Assembly: GCF_052857255.1 (NCBI RefSeq)
Contig: NW_027526724.1
Span: forward strand, 42,849 to 106,848
Source of the DNA: Amblyomma americanum
Lineage: Eukaryota > Arthropoda > Arachnida > Ixodida > Ixodidae
DNA length: 64,000 nt
Direction of reading: 5' to 3'
The notes under the pieces were generated by a model. That model did no database searches and was not told where the DNA came from. It was given only the letters and a program-made list of their open reading frames with translations. This document shows, one piece after another, positions 1-9,809 of this stretch (within the stretch, counting starts at the first letter, position 1; the number at the start of each line of letters is the position of its first letter). The translations under genes and the position numbers were made by a program.

Positions 1-129
1 AAACGAGCGAAATCTGAACACATCGGTTTTACTAGTGTCCCTGTGACACGCGTCAAAACTTTTTCTCTTATAACTGCGGGAAAAGCATGTGTTCGTGCTT
101 AATACAACGAAACAAGCTGTTTTAGACCG
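1..129. repeat. G-type monomer (unit starter)
   Basis: Marked by GAGCGAAATCTG instead of GAGCTAAATC, by a perfect 5-bp dyad GTGTCcctgtGACAC, and by the unique GCGGGAAAAGCATGTGTTCG. The GCGGG mark recurs near 76, 2916, 5627, 13247, 16606, 19318, 28742, 36868, 39453, 40614, 45519, 46681, 53409, 56653 and 62357. It therefore serves as a ruler for the large periods. Confidence 0.92.
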
Positions 130-258
130 AAACGAGCTAAATCACAATACATCGGTTTTACAAGTGTCTCTCTAATACGCGTCAAAACTTTTTCTCTTAT
201 AACTGCGCGAAAAGTATGTATTCTTGCTTAATACAACGAAACAAGCTGTTTTAGACCG

Positions 259-387
259 AAACGAGCTAAATCTGAGCACATCGGTTTTACAAGTGTCCCG
301 GTGACACGCGTCAAAACTTTTTCTCTTATAACTGCGCGAAAAGCATGTATTCTTGCTTAATACAACGAAACAAGCTGTTTTAGACCG
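259..387. repeat. P-type monomer
   Basis: Marked by CTGAGCACATCGG and GTGTCCCGGTGACACGCG, which carries the dyad GTGTC/GACAC around CCGGT. It follows G and S in most full units. In the copies near 13.55, 16.91 and 37.17 kb it ends in GACTGAAACG instead of GACCGAAACG, a private mark that ties those three units together. Confidence 0.88.
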
Positions 388-516
388 AAACGAGCTAAAT
401 CACAACACATCGGTTTTACAAGTGTTCCTCTGATACGCGTCAAAACTTTTTCTCTTATAACTGCGCGAAAAGCATGTATTCTTGCTTAATACAGCGAAAC
501 AAGCTGTTTTAGACCG
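388..516 (+). repeat. Representative monomer (subtype F, 129 bp)
   Basis: This copy is close to the majority sequence of the array. Its composition is about 41 A, 38 T, 29 C and 21 G, with 8 CpG. Visible internal elements are an ACGCGT hexamer (monomer positions 48-53), a T-rich tract, TTATAA (68-73), GCGCG (76-80), a 5-bp dyad AAGCA/TGCTT (83-87 and 96-100, 8-bp loop), and two direct copies of CGAAACRAGCT starting at positions 108 and 128, 20 bp apart. Subtype F is marked by CTCTGATACGCGTC in the middle and by ATTCTTGCTTAATACAGCG. It is the commonest subtype and often occurs in runs of two or three. Confidence 0.95.
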
Positions 517-774
517 AAACGAGCTAAATCACAACACATCGGTTTTACAAGTGTTCCTCTGATACGCGTCAAAACTTTTTCTCTTATAACTGCGCGAAAA
601 GCATGTATTCTTGCTTAATACAGCGAAACAAGCTGTTTTAGACCGAAATGAGCTAAATCACAACACATCGGTTTTACAAGTGTTCCTCTGATACGCGTCA
701 AAACTTTTTCTCTTATAACTGCGCGAAAAGCATGTATTCTTGCTTAATACAGCGAAACAAGCTGTTTTAGACCG

Positions 775-1033
775 AAACGAGCTAAATCACAACACATCGG
801 TATTACAAGTGTTCCACGTGATACTCGTCAAAACTTTTTCTCCTATAACTGCGCGAAAAACATGTATTCGTGCTTAATACAACGAAACAAGCTGTTTTAG
901 ACCGAAACGAGCTAAATCTGAACACATCGGTTTTACAAGTATCCACGTGATACTCGTCAAAACTTTTTCTCTTATAACTGCGCGAAAAGCATGTATTCTT
1001 GCTTAATACAACGAAACAAGCTGTTTTAGACCG
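775..1033. repeat. B1-B2 monomer pair carrying CACGTG
   Basis: B1 (775-904, 130 bp) reads CGGTATTACAAG then GTTCCACGTGATACTCGTC. B2 (905-1033) reads GTATCCACGTGATACTCGTC. Both lose the ACGCGT hexamer of other subtypes (now ACTCGT) and gain the palindrome CACGTG. On the minus strand the site reads GTATCACGTGG. Pairs or triplets like this recur throughout; by eye I count about 80 CACGTG monomers in the window, most between 19.7 and 49.3 kb. Whether any protein binds the site is unknown. Confidence 0.9.
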
Positions 1034-1162
1034 AAACGAGCTAAATCACAACACATCGGTTTTACAAGTGTCTCTCTAATACGCGTCAAAACTTTTTCTC
1101 TTATAACTGCGCGAAAAGCATGTATTCTTGCTTAATACAACGAAACAAGCTGTTTTAGACCG

Positions 1163-1289
1163 AAACGAGCTAAATCACAACACATCGGTTTTACAAGTGT
1201 CTCTGATACGCGTCAAAACTTTTTCTTCTATATCTGCGCGTAAAGCATGTATTCGTGCTTAATACAACGAAACAAGCTGTTTTAGACCG
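1163..1289. repeat. T-type monomer, 127 bp
   Basis: It has a 2-bp deletion in the central window (GTGTCTCTGATACGCG) and a distinctive TTCTATATCTGCGCGTAAAGC where other subtypes have CTTATAACTGCGCGAAAAGC. It therefore lacks both the TTATAA hexamer and the usual AAAAGCA arm. It recurs once per complete unit, for example near 3.9, 14.4, 17.75, 26.9, 38.0, 41.75 and 47.8 kb. A related T' form with CTTTTATAACTGCGCGTAAAG lies in the C block near 7.27 kb. Confidence 0.88.
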
Positions 1290-1805
1290 AAACGAGCTAA
1301 ATCTGAACACATCGGTTTTACAAGTGTTCCTCTGATACGCGTCAAAACTTTTTCTCTTATAACTGCGCGAAAAGCATGTATTCTTGCTTAATACAGCGAA
1401 ACAAGTTGTTTTAGACCAAAACGAGCTAAATCACAACACATCGGTTTTACAAGTGTTCCTCTAATACGCGTCAAAACTTTTTCTCTTATAACTGCGCGAA
1501 AAGCATGTATTCTTGCCTAATACAGCGAAACAAGCTGTTTTAGACCGAAACGAGCTAAATCACAACACATCGGTTTTACAAGTGTCTCTCTAATACGCGT
1601 CAAAACTTTTTCTCTTATAACTGCGCGAAAAGCATGTATTCTTGCTTAATACAACGAAACAAGCTGTTTTAGACCGAAACGAGCTAAATCACAACACATC
1701 GGTTTTACAAGTGTCTCTCTAATACGCGTCAAAACTTTTTCTCTTATAACTGCGCGAAAAGCATGTATTCTTGCTTAATACAACGAAACAAGCTGTTTTA
1801 GACCG

Positions 1806-2841
1806 AAACGAGCTAAATCTGAACACATCGGTTTTACAAGTGTTCCTCTGATACGCGTCAAAACTTTTTTCTCTTATAACTGCGCGAAAAGCATGTAGTC
1901 TTGCTTAGTCCAACGAAACAAGCTGTTTTAGACCGAAACAAGGTAAATCTGAACACATCGGTTTTACAAGTGTCCTTGTGACATGCCTTTAAAACTTTTT
2001 CTCTTATAACTGCGCGAAAAGCATGTATTCCTGCTTAATACAGCGAAACAAGCTGTTTTAGACCAAAACGAGCTAAATCACAACACATCGGTTTTACAAG
2101 TGTTCCTCTGATACGCGTCAAAATTTTTTCTCTTATAACTGCGCGAAAAGCATGTATTCTTGCTTAATACAGCGAAACAAGCTGTTTTAGACCGAAACGA
2201 GCTAAATCACAACACATCGCTTTTACAAGTGTTCCTCTGATACGCGTCAACTCTTTTTTCTCTTATAGCTGCGCGAAAAGCATGTATTCGTGCTTAGTCC
2301 AACGAAACAAGCTGTTTTAGACCGAAACGAGGTAAATCTGAACACATCGGTTTTACAAGTGTCCCTGTGACACGCCTTTAAAGCTTTTTCTCTTATCACT
2401 GCGCGAAAAGCATGTATTTCTGCTTAATACAGCGAAATAAGCTGTTTTAGACCGAAACGAGCTAAATCACAACACATCGGTTTTACAATTGTTCCTCTGA
2501 TACGCGTCTAAACTTTTTCTCTTATAACTGCGCGAAAAGCATGTATTCGTGCTTAATACAACAAAACAAGCTGTTTTAGACCGAAACGAGTTACATCTGA
2601 ACACATCGGTTTTACAAGTGTCCCTGTGACACGCGTCAAAACTTTTTCTCTTATAACTGCGCGAAAAGCATGTATTCTTGCTTAATACAGCGAAACAAGC
2701 TGTTTTAGACCGAAACGAGCTAAATCACAACACATCGGTTTTACAAGTGTTCCTCTGATACGCGTCTAAACTTTTTCTCTTATAACTGCGCGAAAAGCAT
2801 GTATTCGTGCTAAATACAACGAAACAAGCTGTTTTAGACCG
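1806..2841. repeat. X1-X8 block, eight-monomer module ending the unit
   Basis: Eight successive subtypes, 1036 bp. X1 has a sixth T in the T-tract and TAGTCTTGCTTAGTCC. X2 has ACAAGGTAAATC and CATGCCTTTAAAAC. X3 has CAAAATTTTTTCTC. X4 has CATCGCTTTTAC and CAACTCTTTTTTCTCTTATAG. X5 has GACACGCCTTTAAAGC, TTATCACTG and GCGAAATAAGC. X6 has ACAATTGTTCC. X7 has GAGTTACATC or GAGTTAAATC. X8 has GTCTAAAC and CGTGCTAAATAC. The module moves as a whole and suffers internal gains and losses: X4-X7 is duplicated near 15.9 kb, X6-X7 is lost near 39.25 kb, and X3-X4 is duplicated near 25.6 kb. Confidence 0.9.
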
Positions 2842-5552
2842 AAACGAGCGAAATCTGAACACATCGGTTTACAAGTGTCCCTGTGACACGCGTCAAAACT
2901 TTTTCTCTTATAACTGCGGGAAAAGCATGTGTTCGTGCTTAATACAACGAAACAAGCTGTTTTAGACCGAAACGAGCTAAATCACAACACATCGGTTTTA
3001 CAAGTGTCTCTCTAATACGCGTCAAAACTTTTTCTCTTATAACTGCGCGAAAAGCATGTATTCTTGCTTAATACAACGAAACAAGCTGTTTTAGACCGAA
3101 ACGAGCTAAATCTGAGCACATCGGTTTTACAAGTGTCCCGGTGACACGCGTCAAAACTTTTTCTCTTATAACTGCGCGAAAAGCATGTATTCTTGCTTAA
3201 TACAACGAAACAAGCTGTTTTAGACCGAAACGAGCTAAATCACAACACATCGGTTTTACAAGTGTTCCTCTGATACGCGTCAAAACTTTTTCTCTTATAA
3301 CTGCGCGAAAAGCATGTATTCTTGCTTAATACAGCGAAACAAGCTGTTTTAGACCGAAATGAGCTAAATCACAACACATCGGTTTTACAAGTGTTCCTCT
3401 GATACGCGTCAAAACTTTTTCTCTTATAACTGCGCGAAAAGCATGTATTCTTGCTTAATACAGCGAAACAAGCTGTTTTAGACCGAAACGAGCTAAATCA
3501 CAACACATCGGTATTACAAGTGTTCCACGTGATACTCGTCAAAACTTTTTCTCCTATAACTGCGCGAAAAGCATGTATTCGTGCTTAATACAACGAAACA
3601 AGCTGTTTTAGACCGAAACGAGCTAAATCTGAACACATCGGTTTTACAAGTATCCACGTGATACTCGTCAAAACTTTTTCTCTTATAACTGCGCGAAAAG
3701 CATGTATTCTTGCTTAATACAACGAAACAAGCTGTTTTAGACCGAAACGAGCTAAATCACAACACATCGGTTTTACAAGTGTCTCTCTAATACGCGTCAA
3801 AACTTTTTCTCTTATAACTGCGCGAAAAGCATGTATTCTTGCTTAATACAACGAAACAAGCTGTTTTAGACCGAAACGAGCTAAATCACAACACATCGGT
3901 TTTACAAGTGTCTCTGATACGCGTCAAAACTTTTTCTTCTATATCTGCGCGTAAAGCATGTATTCGTGCTTAATACAACGAAACAAGCTGTTTTAGACCG
4001 AAACGAGCTAAATCTGAACACATCGGTTTTACAAGTGTTCCTCTGATACGCGTCAAAACTTTTTCTCTTATAACTGCGCGAAAAGCATGTATTCTTGCTT
4101 AATACAGCGAAACAAGTTGTTTTAGACCAAAACGAGCTAAATCACAACACATCGGTTTTACAAGTGTTCCTCTAATACGCGTCAAAACTTTTTCTCTTAT
4201 AACTGCGCGAAAAGCATGTATTCTTGCCTAATACAGCGAAACAAGCTGTTTTAGACCGAAACGAGCTAAATCACAACACATCGGTTTTACAAGTGTCTCT
4301 CTAATACGCGTCAAAACTTTTTCTCTTATAACTGCGCGAAAAGCATGTATTCTTGCTTAATACAACGAAACAAGCTGTTTTAGACCGAAACGAGCTAAAT
4401 CACAACACATCGGTTTTACAAGTGTCTCTCTAATACGCGTCAAAACTTTTTCTCTTATAACTGCGCGAAAAGCATGTATTCTTGCTTAATACAACGAAAC
4501 AAGCTGTTTTAGACCGAAACGAGCTAAATCTGAACACATCGGTTTTACAAGTGTTCCTCTGATACGCGTCAAAACTTTTTTCTCTTATAACTGCGCGAAA
4601 AGCATGTAGTCTTGCTTAGTCCAACGAAACAAGCTGTTTTAGACCGAAACAAGGTAAATCTGAACACATCGGTTTTACAAGTGTCCTTGTGACATGCCTT
4701 TAAAACTTTTTCTCTTATAACTGCGCGAAAAGCATGTATTCCTGCTTAATACAGCGAAACAAGCTGTTTTAGACCAAAACGAGCTAAATCACAACACATC
4801 GGTTTTACAAGTGTTCCTCTGATACGCGTCAAAATTTTTTCTCTTATAACTGCGCGAAAAGCATGTATTCTTGCTTAATACAGCGAAACAAGCTGTTTTA
4901 GACCGAAACGAGCTAAATCACAACACATCGCTTTTACAAGTGTTCCTCTGATACGCGTCAACTCTTTTTTCTCTTATAGCTGCGCGAAAAGCATGTATTC
5001 GTGCTTAGTCCAACGAAACAAGCTGTTTTAGACCGAAACGAGGTAAATCTGAACACATCGGTTTTACAAGTGTCCCTGTGACACGCCTTTAAAGCTTTTT
5101 CTCTTATCACTGCGCGAAAAGCATGTATTTCTGCTTAATACAGCGAAATAAGCTGTTTTAGACCGAAACGAGCTAAATCACAACACATCGGTTTTACAAT
5201 TGTTCCTCTGATACGCGTCTAAACTTTTTCTCTTATAACTGCGCGAAAAGCATGTATTCGTGCTTAATACAACAAAACAAGCTGTTTTAGACCGAAACGA
5301 GTTACATCTGAACACATCGGTTTTACAAGTGTCCCTGTGACACGCGTCAAAACTTTTTCTCTTATAACTGCGCGAAAAGCATGTATTCTTGCTTAATACA
5401 GCGAAACAAGCTGTTTTAGACCGAAACGAGCTAAATCACAACACATCGGTTTTACAAGTGTTCCTCTGATACGCGTCTAAACTTTTTCTCTTATAACTGC
5501 GCGAAAAGCATGTATTCGTGCTAAATACAACGAAACAAGCTGTTTTAGACCG
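2842..5552. repeat. 21-monomer higher-order unit, copy 2
   Basis: Same order as the preceding 22-mer but with one F fewer (G S P F F' B1 B2 S T F2 F3 S S X1-X8). Length is 2711 bp. Its G monomer lacks one T in the CGGTTTTAC block, and the next G (5553) shares that loss. Corresponding monomers otherwise differ from copy 1 at only a handful of sites. The single-monomer difference is what slippage or unequal exchange between adjacent F copies would give. Confidence 0.92.
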
Positions 5553-6584
5553 AAACGAGCGAAATCTGAACACATCGGTTTACAAGTGTCCCTGTGACAC
5601 GCGTCAAAACTTTTTCTCTTATAACTGCGGGAAAAGCATGTGTTCGTGCTTAATACAACGAAACAAGCTGTTTTAGACCGAAACGAGCTAAATCACAACA
5701 CATCGGTTTTACAAGTGTCTCTCTAATACGCGTCAAAACTTTTTCTCTTATAACTGCGCGAAAAGCATGTATTCTTGCTTAATACAACGAAACAAGCTGT
5801 TTTAGACCGAAACGAGCTAAATCTGAGCACATCGGTTTTACAAGTGTCCCGGTGACACGCGTCAAAACTTTTTCTCTTATAACTGCGCGAAAAGCATGTA
5901 TTCTTGCTTAATACAACGAAACAAGCTGTTTTAGACCGAAACGAGCTAAATCACAACACATCGGTTTTACAAGTGTTCCTCTGATACGCGTCAAAACTTT
6001 TTCTCTTATAACTGCGCGAAAAGCATGTATTCTTGCTTAATACAGCGAAACAAGCTCTTTTAGACCGAAACGAGCTAAATCACAACACATCGGTTTTACA
6101 AGTGTTCCTCTGATACGCGTCAAAACTTTTTCTCTTATAACTGCGCGAAAAGCATGTATTCTTGCTTAATACAGCGAAACAAGCTGTTTTAGACCGAAAT
6201 GAGCTAAATCACAACACATCGGTTTTACAAGTGTTCCTCTGATACGCGTCAAAACTTTTTCTCTTATAACTGCGCGAAAAGCAAGTATTCTTGCTTAATA
6301 CAGCGAAACAAGCTGTTTTAGACCGAAACGAGCTAAATCACAACACATCGGTATTACAAGTGTTCCACGTGATACTCGTCAAAACTTTTTCTCCTATAAC
6401 TGCGCGAAAAGCATGTATTCGTGCTTAATACAACGAAACAAGCTGTTTTAGACCGAAACGAGCTAAATCTGAACACATCGGTTTTACAAGTATCCACGTG
6501 ATACTCGTCAAAACTTTTTCTCTTATAACTGCGCGAAAAGCATGTATTCGTGCTTATTACAACGAAACAAGCTGTTTTAGACCG
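5553..6584. repeat. Truncated third unit: G S P F F F' B1 B2
   Basis: Follows the canonical order for eight monomers, then departs inside B2: its tail reads ATTCGTGCTTATTAC instead of ATTCTTGCTTAATAC. The next monomer (6585) belongs to a different block. The changeover at about 6545 is in register, so the junction is invisible unless subtypes are tracked. The same B2 tail occurs at 33532, just before a second copy of the following block. Confidence 0.85.
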
Positions 6585-8127
6585 AAACGAGCTAAATCTG
6601 AGCACATCGGTTTTACAAGTGTCCCTGTGACACGCGTCAAAACTTTTTCTCTTATAACTGCGCGAAAAGCATGTATTCTTGCTTAATACAACGAAACAAG
6701 CTGTTGTAGACCGAAATGAGCTAAATCACAACACATCGGTTTTACAAGTGTTTCTCTGATACGCGTCAAAACTTTTTCTCTTATAACTGCGCGAAAAGCA
6801 TGTATTCTTGCTTAATACAGCGAAACAAGCTGTTTTAGACCGAAACGAGCTAAATCACAACACATCGGTATTACAAGTATCCACGTGACACTCAAAACTT
6901 TTTCTCTTATAACTGCGCGAAAAGCATGTATTCTTGCTTAATACAACGAAACAAGCTGTTTTAGACCGAAACGAGCTAAATCACAACACAAAGGTTTTAC
7001 AAGTGTTCCTCTGATACGCGTCTAAACTTTTTCTCTTATAACTGCGCGAAAAGCATGTATTCGTGCTTAATACAACGAAACAAGCTGTTTCAGACCGAAA
7101 CGAGCTAAATCTGAACACATCGGTTTTACAAGTGTTCCTCTGATACGCGTCAAAACTTTTTCTCTTATAACTGCGCGAAAAGCATGTATTCTTGCTTAAT
7201 ACAGCGAAACAAGCTGTTTTAGACCGAAACGAGCTAAATCACAACACATCGGTTTTACAAGTGTCTCTGATACGCGTCAAAACTTTTTCTTTTATAACTG
7301 CGCGTAAAGCATGTATTCGTGCTTAATACAACGAAACAAGCTGTTTTAGACCGAAACGAGCTAAATCTGAACGCATCGGTTTTACAAGTGTTCCTCTGAC
7401 ACGCGTCAAAACTTTTTCTCTTATAACTGCGCGAAAAGCATGTATTCTTGCTTAATACAGCGAAACAAGCTGTTTTAGACCGAAACGAGCTAAATCACAA
7501 CACATCGGTTTTACAAGTGTTCCTCTGATACGCGTCAACACTTTTTCTCTTATAACTGCACGAAAAGCATGTATTCTTGCTTAATACAGCGAAACAAGCT
7601 GTTTTAGACCGAAATGAGCTAAATCACAACACATCGGTTTTACAAGTGTTCCTCTGATACGCGTCAAAACTTTTTCTTTTATAACGGCGCGAAAAGCATG
7701 TATTCTTGCTTAATAGAGCGAAACAAGCTGTTTTAGACCGAAACGAGCTAAATCACAACACATCGGTTTTACAAGTGTTCCTCTGATACGCGTCAAAACT
7801 TTTTCTCTTATAACTGCGCGAAAAGCATGTATTCTTGCTTAATACAGCGAAACAAGCTGTTTTAGACCGAAACGAGCTAAATCACAACACATCGGTTTTA
7901 CAAGTGTTCCTCTGATACGCGTCAACACTTTTTCTCTTATAACTGCACGAAAAGCATGTATTCTTGCTTAATACAGCGAAACAAGCTGTTTTAGACCGAA
8001 ATGAGCTAAATCACAACACATCGGTTTTACAAGTGTTCCTCTGATACGCGTCAAAACTTTTTCTTTTATAACGGCGCGAAAAGCATGTATTCTTGCTTAA
8101 TACAGCGAAACAAGCTGTTTTAGACCG
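6585..8127. repeat. C block: 12-monomer alternative module
   Basis: Length 1543 bp (12 x 129 minus 5). Private marks are GCTGTTGTAGACC (6703), a 126-bp monomer at 6843-6968 with CCACGTGACACTCAAAAC, CACAAAGGTTTTAC (6991), GTTTCAGACC (7089), a T' monomer near 7.27 kb, CTGAACGCATCGG, GTCAACAC with TGCACGAAAAGC, and TTTTATAACGGCGCG. The last two subtypes occur twice as a pair (about 7.5-7.74 and 7.91-8.12 kb), separated by an F copy. Related copies lie near 23.0-24.4 and 33.54-35.27 kb, and part is reused near 21.43-22.2 kb. Confidence 0.85.
6843..6968. repeat. 126-bp short monomer with CACGTG
   Basis: A B-like monomer that lost three bases just after CACGTG, so the text runs CCACGTGACACTCAAAAC. 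It recurs near 23.28 and 33.86 kb in the other C-block copies and is a good single-event marker for tracing that module. Confidence 0.85.
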
Positions 8128-9809
8128 AAACGAGCTAAATCACAACACATCGGTATTACAAGTGTTCCACGTGATACTCGTCAAAACTTTTTCTCTTTTA
8201 ACTGCGCGAAAAGCATGTATTCGTGCTTAATACAACGAAACAAGCTGTTTTAGACCGAAACGAGCTAAATCTGAACACATCGGTTTCACAAGTATCCACG
8301 TGATACTCGTCAAAACTTTTTCTCTTATAACTGCGCGAAAAGCATGTATTCGTGCTTAATACAACGAAACAAGCTGTTTTAGACCAAAACGAGCTAAATC
8401 TGAACACATCGGTTTTACAAGTATCCACGTGATACTCGTCAAAACTTTTTCTCTTATAACTGCGCGAAAAGCATGTATTCTTGCTTAATACAACGAAACA
8501 AGCTGTTTTAGACCGAAACGAGCTAAATCACAACACATCGGTTTTACAAGTGTCTCTCTAATACGCGTCAAAACTTTTTCTCTTATAACTGCGCGAAAAG
8601 CATGTATTCTTGCTTAATACAACGAAACAAGCTGTTTTAGACCGAAACGAGCTAAATCACAACACATCGGTTTTACAAGTGTCTCTCTAATACGCGTCAA
8701 AACTTTTTCTCTTATAACTGCGCGAAAAGCATGTATTCTTGCTTAATACAACGAAACAAGCTGTTTTAGACCGAAACGAGATAAATCTGAACACATCGGT
8801 TTTACAAGTGTTCCTCTGATACGCGTCAAAACTTTTTTCTCTTATAACTGCGCGAAAAGCATGTATTCTTGCTTAGTCCAACGAAACAAGCTGTTTTAGA
8901 CCGAAACAAGGTAAATCTGAACACATCGGTTTTACAAGTGTCCTTGTGACATGCCTTTAAAACTTTTTCTCTTACAACTGCGCGAAAAGCATGTATTCCT
9001 GCTTAATAAAGCGAAACAAGCTGTTTTAGACCAAAACGAGCTAAATCACAACACATCGGTTTTACAAGTGTTCCTCTGATACGCGTCAAAATTTTTTCTC
9101 TTATAACTGCGCGAAAAGCATGTATTCTTGCCTAATACAGCGAAACAAGCTGTTTTAGACCGAAACGAGCTAAATCACAACACATCGCTTTTACAAGTGT
9201 TCCTCTGATACGCGTCAACTCTTTTTTCTCTTATAGCTGCGCGAAAAGCATGTATTCGTGCTTAGTCCAACGAAACAAGCTGTTTTAGACCGAAACGAGG
9301 TAAATCTGAACACATCGGTTTTACAAGTGTCCCTGTGACACGCCTTTAAAGCTTTTTCTCTTATCACTGCGCGAAAAGCATGTATTTCTGCTTAATACAG
9401 CGAAATAAGCTGTTTTAGACCGAAACGAGCTAAATCACAACACATCGGTTTTACAATTGTTCCTCTGATACGCGTCTAAACTTTTTCTCTTATAACTGCG
9501 CGAAAAGCATGTATTCGTGCTTAATACAACGAAACAAGCTGTTTTAGACCGAAACGAGTTAAATCTGAACACATCGGTTTTACAAGTGTCCCTGTGACAC
9601 GCGTCAAAACTTTTTCTCTTATAACTGCGCGAAAAGCATGTATTCTTGCTTAATACAGGGAAACAAGCTGTTTTAGACCGAAACGAGCTAAATCACAACA
9701 CATCGGTTTTACAAGTGTTCCTCTGATACGCGTCTAAACTTTTTCTCTTATAACTGCGCGAAAAGCATGTATTCGTGCTAAATACAACGAAACAAGCTGT
9801 TTTAGACCG
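8128..9809. repeat. 13-monomer unit, hybrid first copy (B1 B2a B2b S S X1-X8)
   Basis: Length 1682 bp. The last eleven monomers match the two following 13-mers. The first two (B1 with CTCTTTTAACTG; B2a with CGGTTTCACAAG) replace their G' and F. Both versions meet at a monomer tail carrying ATTCGTGCTTAATACAACG and GACCAAAACG, so the replacement looks like a homologous exchange there. Near-identical B1-B2a-B2b triplets start at 20534, 22211 and 24401. Confidence 0.85.

Larger units (their letters stand above)
1..2841. repeat. 22-monomer higher-order repeat unit, copy 1
   Basis: The monomer order is G(1) S(130) P(259) F(388) F(517) F'(646) B1(775) B2(905) S(1034) T(1163) F2(1290) F3(1419) S(1548) S(1677) X1(1806) X2(1936) X3(2066) X4(2195) X5(2325) X6(2455) X7(2584) X8(2713); numbers are start positions. 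Length is 22 x 129 plus a net 3 bases: B1, X1, X2, X4 and X5 are 130 bp and T is 127 bp. The next G starts at 2842. Neighbouring subtypes differ at many sites, but the corresponding subtypes in the next unit are almost identical, which is the hallmark of a higher-order repeat. It differs from copy 2 by one extra F and a few substitutions, for example ACTAGTG for ACAAGTG near 31. Confidence 0.93.

Noticed and set aside
98..116. CENP-B box candidate around CTTAATACAACGAAAC, minus strand
   Set aside because: On my reading only six of the nine essential positions match (the CGAA end and the T fit; the CCCG end does not). The X1/X4 form with AGTCCAACGAAAC is no better. Too weak to call.
444..464. 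Promoter from TTATAA in each monomer
   Set aside because: A TATA-like hexamer in an A+T-rich repeat is expected by chance, and there is no associated gene or initiator. Satellite transcription is possible but not shown.
1..2841. CRISPR array
   Set aside because: The repeat unit is 129 bp and directly adjacent to the next, with no unique spacers; the variable window is a limited set of recurrent variants, and there are no cas genes.
6343..6500. Collagen-, silk- or antifreeze-like repetitive protein gene
   Set aside because: A 43-residue periodic translation exists, but stops interrupt it in most monomers in all frames and its residues follow nucleotide subtypes rather than a protein pattern.
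6354..6605. Minus-strand open frame of 83 codons, and similar frames at 19987-20202, 26498-26734, 29986-30222, 40121-40336, 46188-46403 and others
   Set aside because: They are translations of the satellite itself, repeating every 43 residues, present on both strands and dependent on single variants that remove stops. No start context, domain or signal sequence supports a gene.
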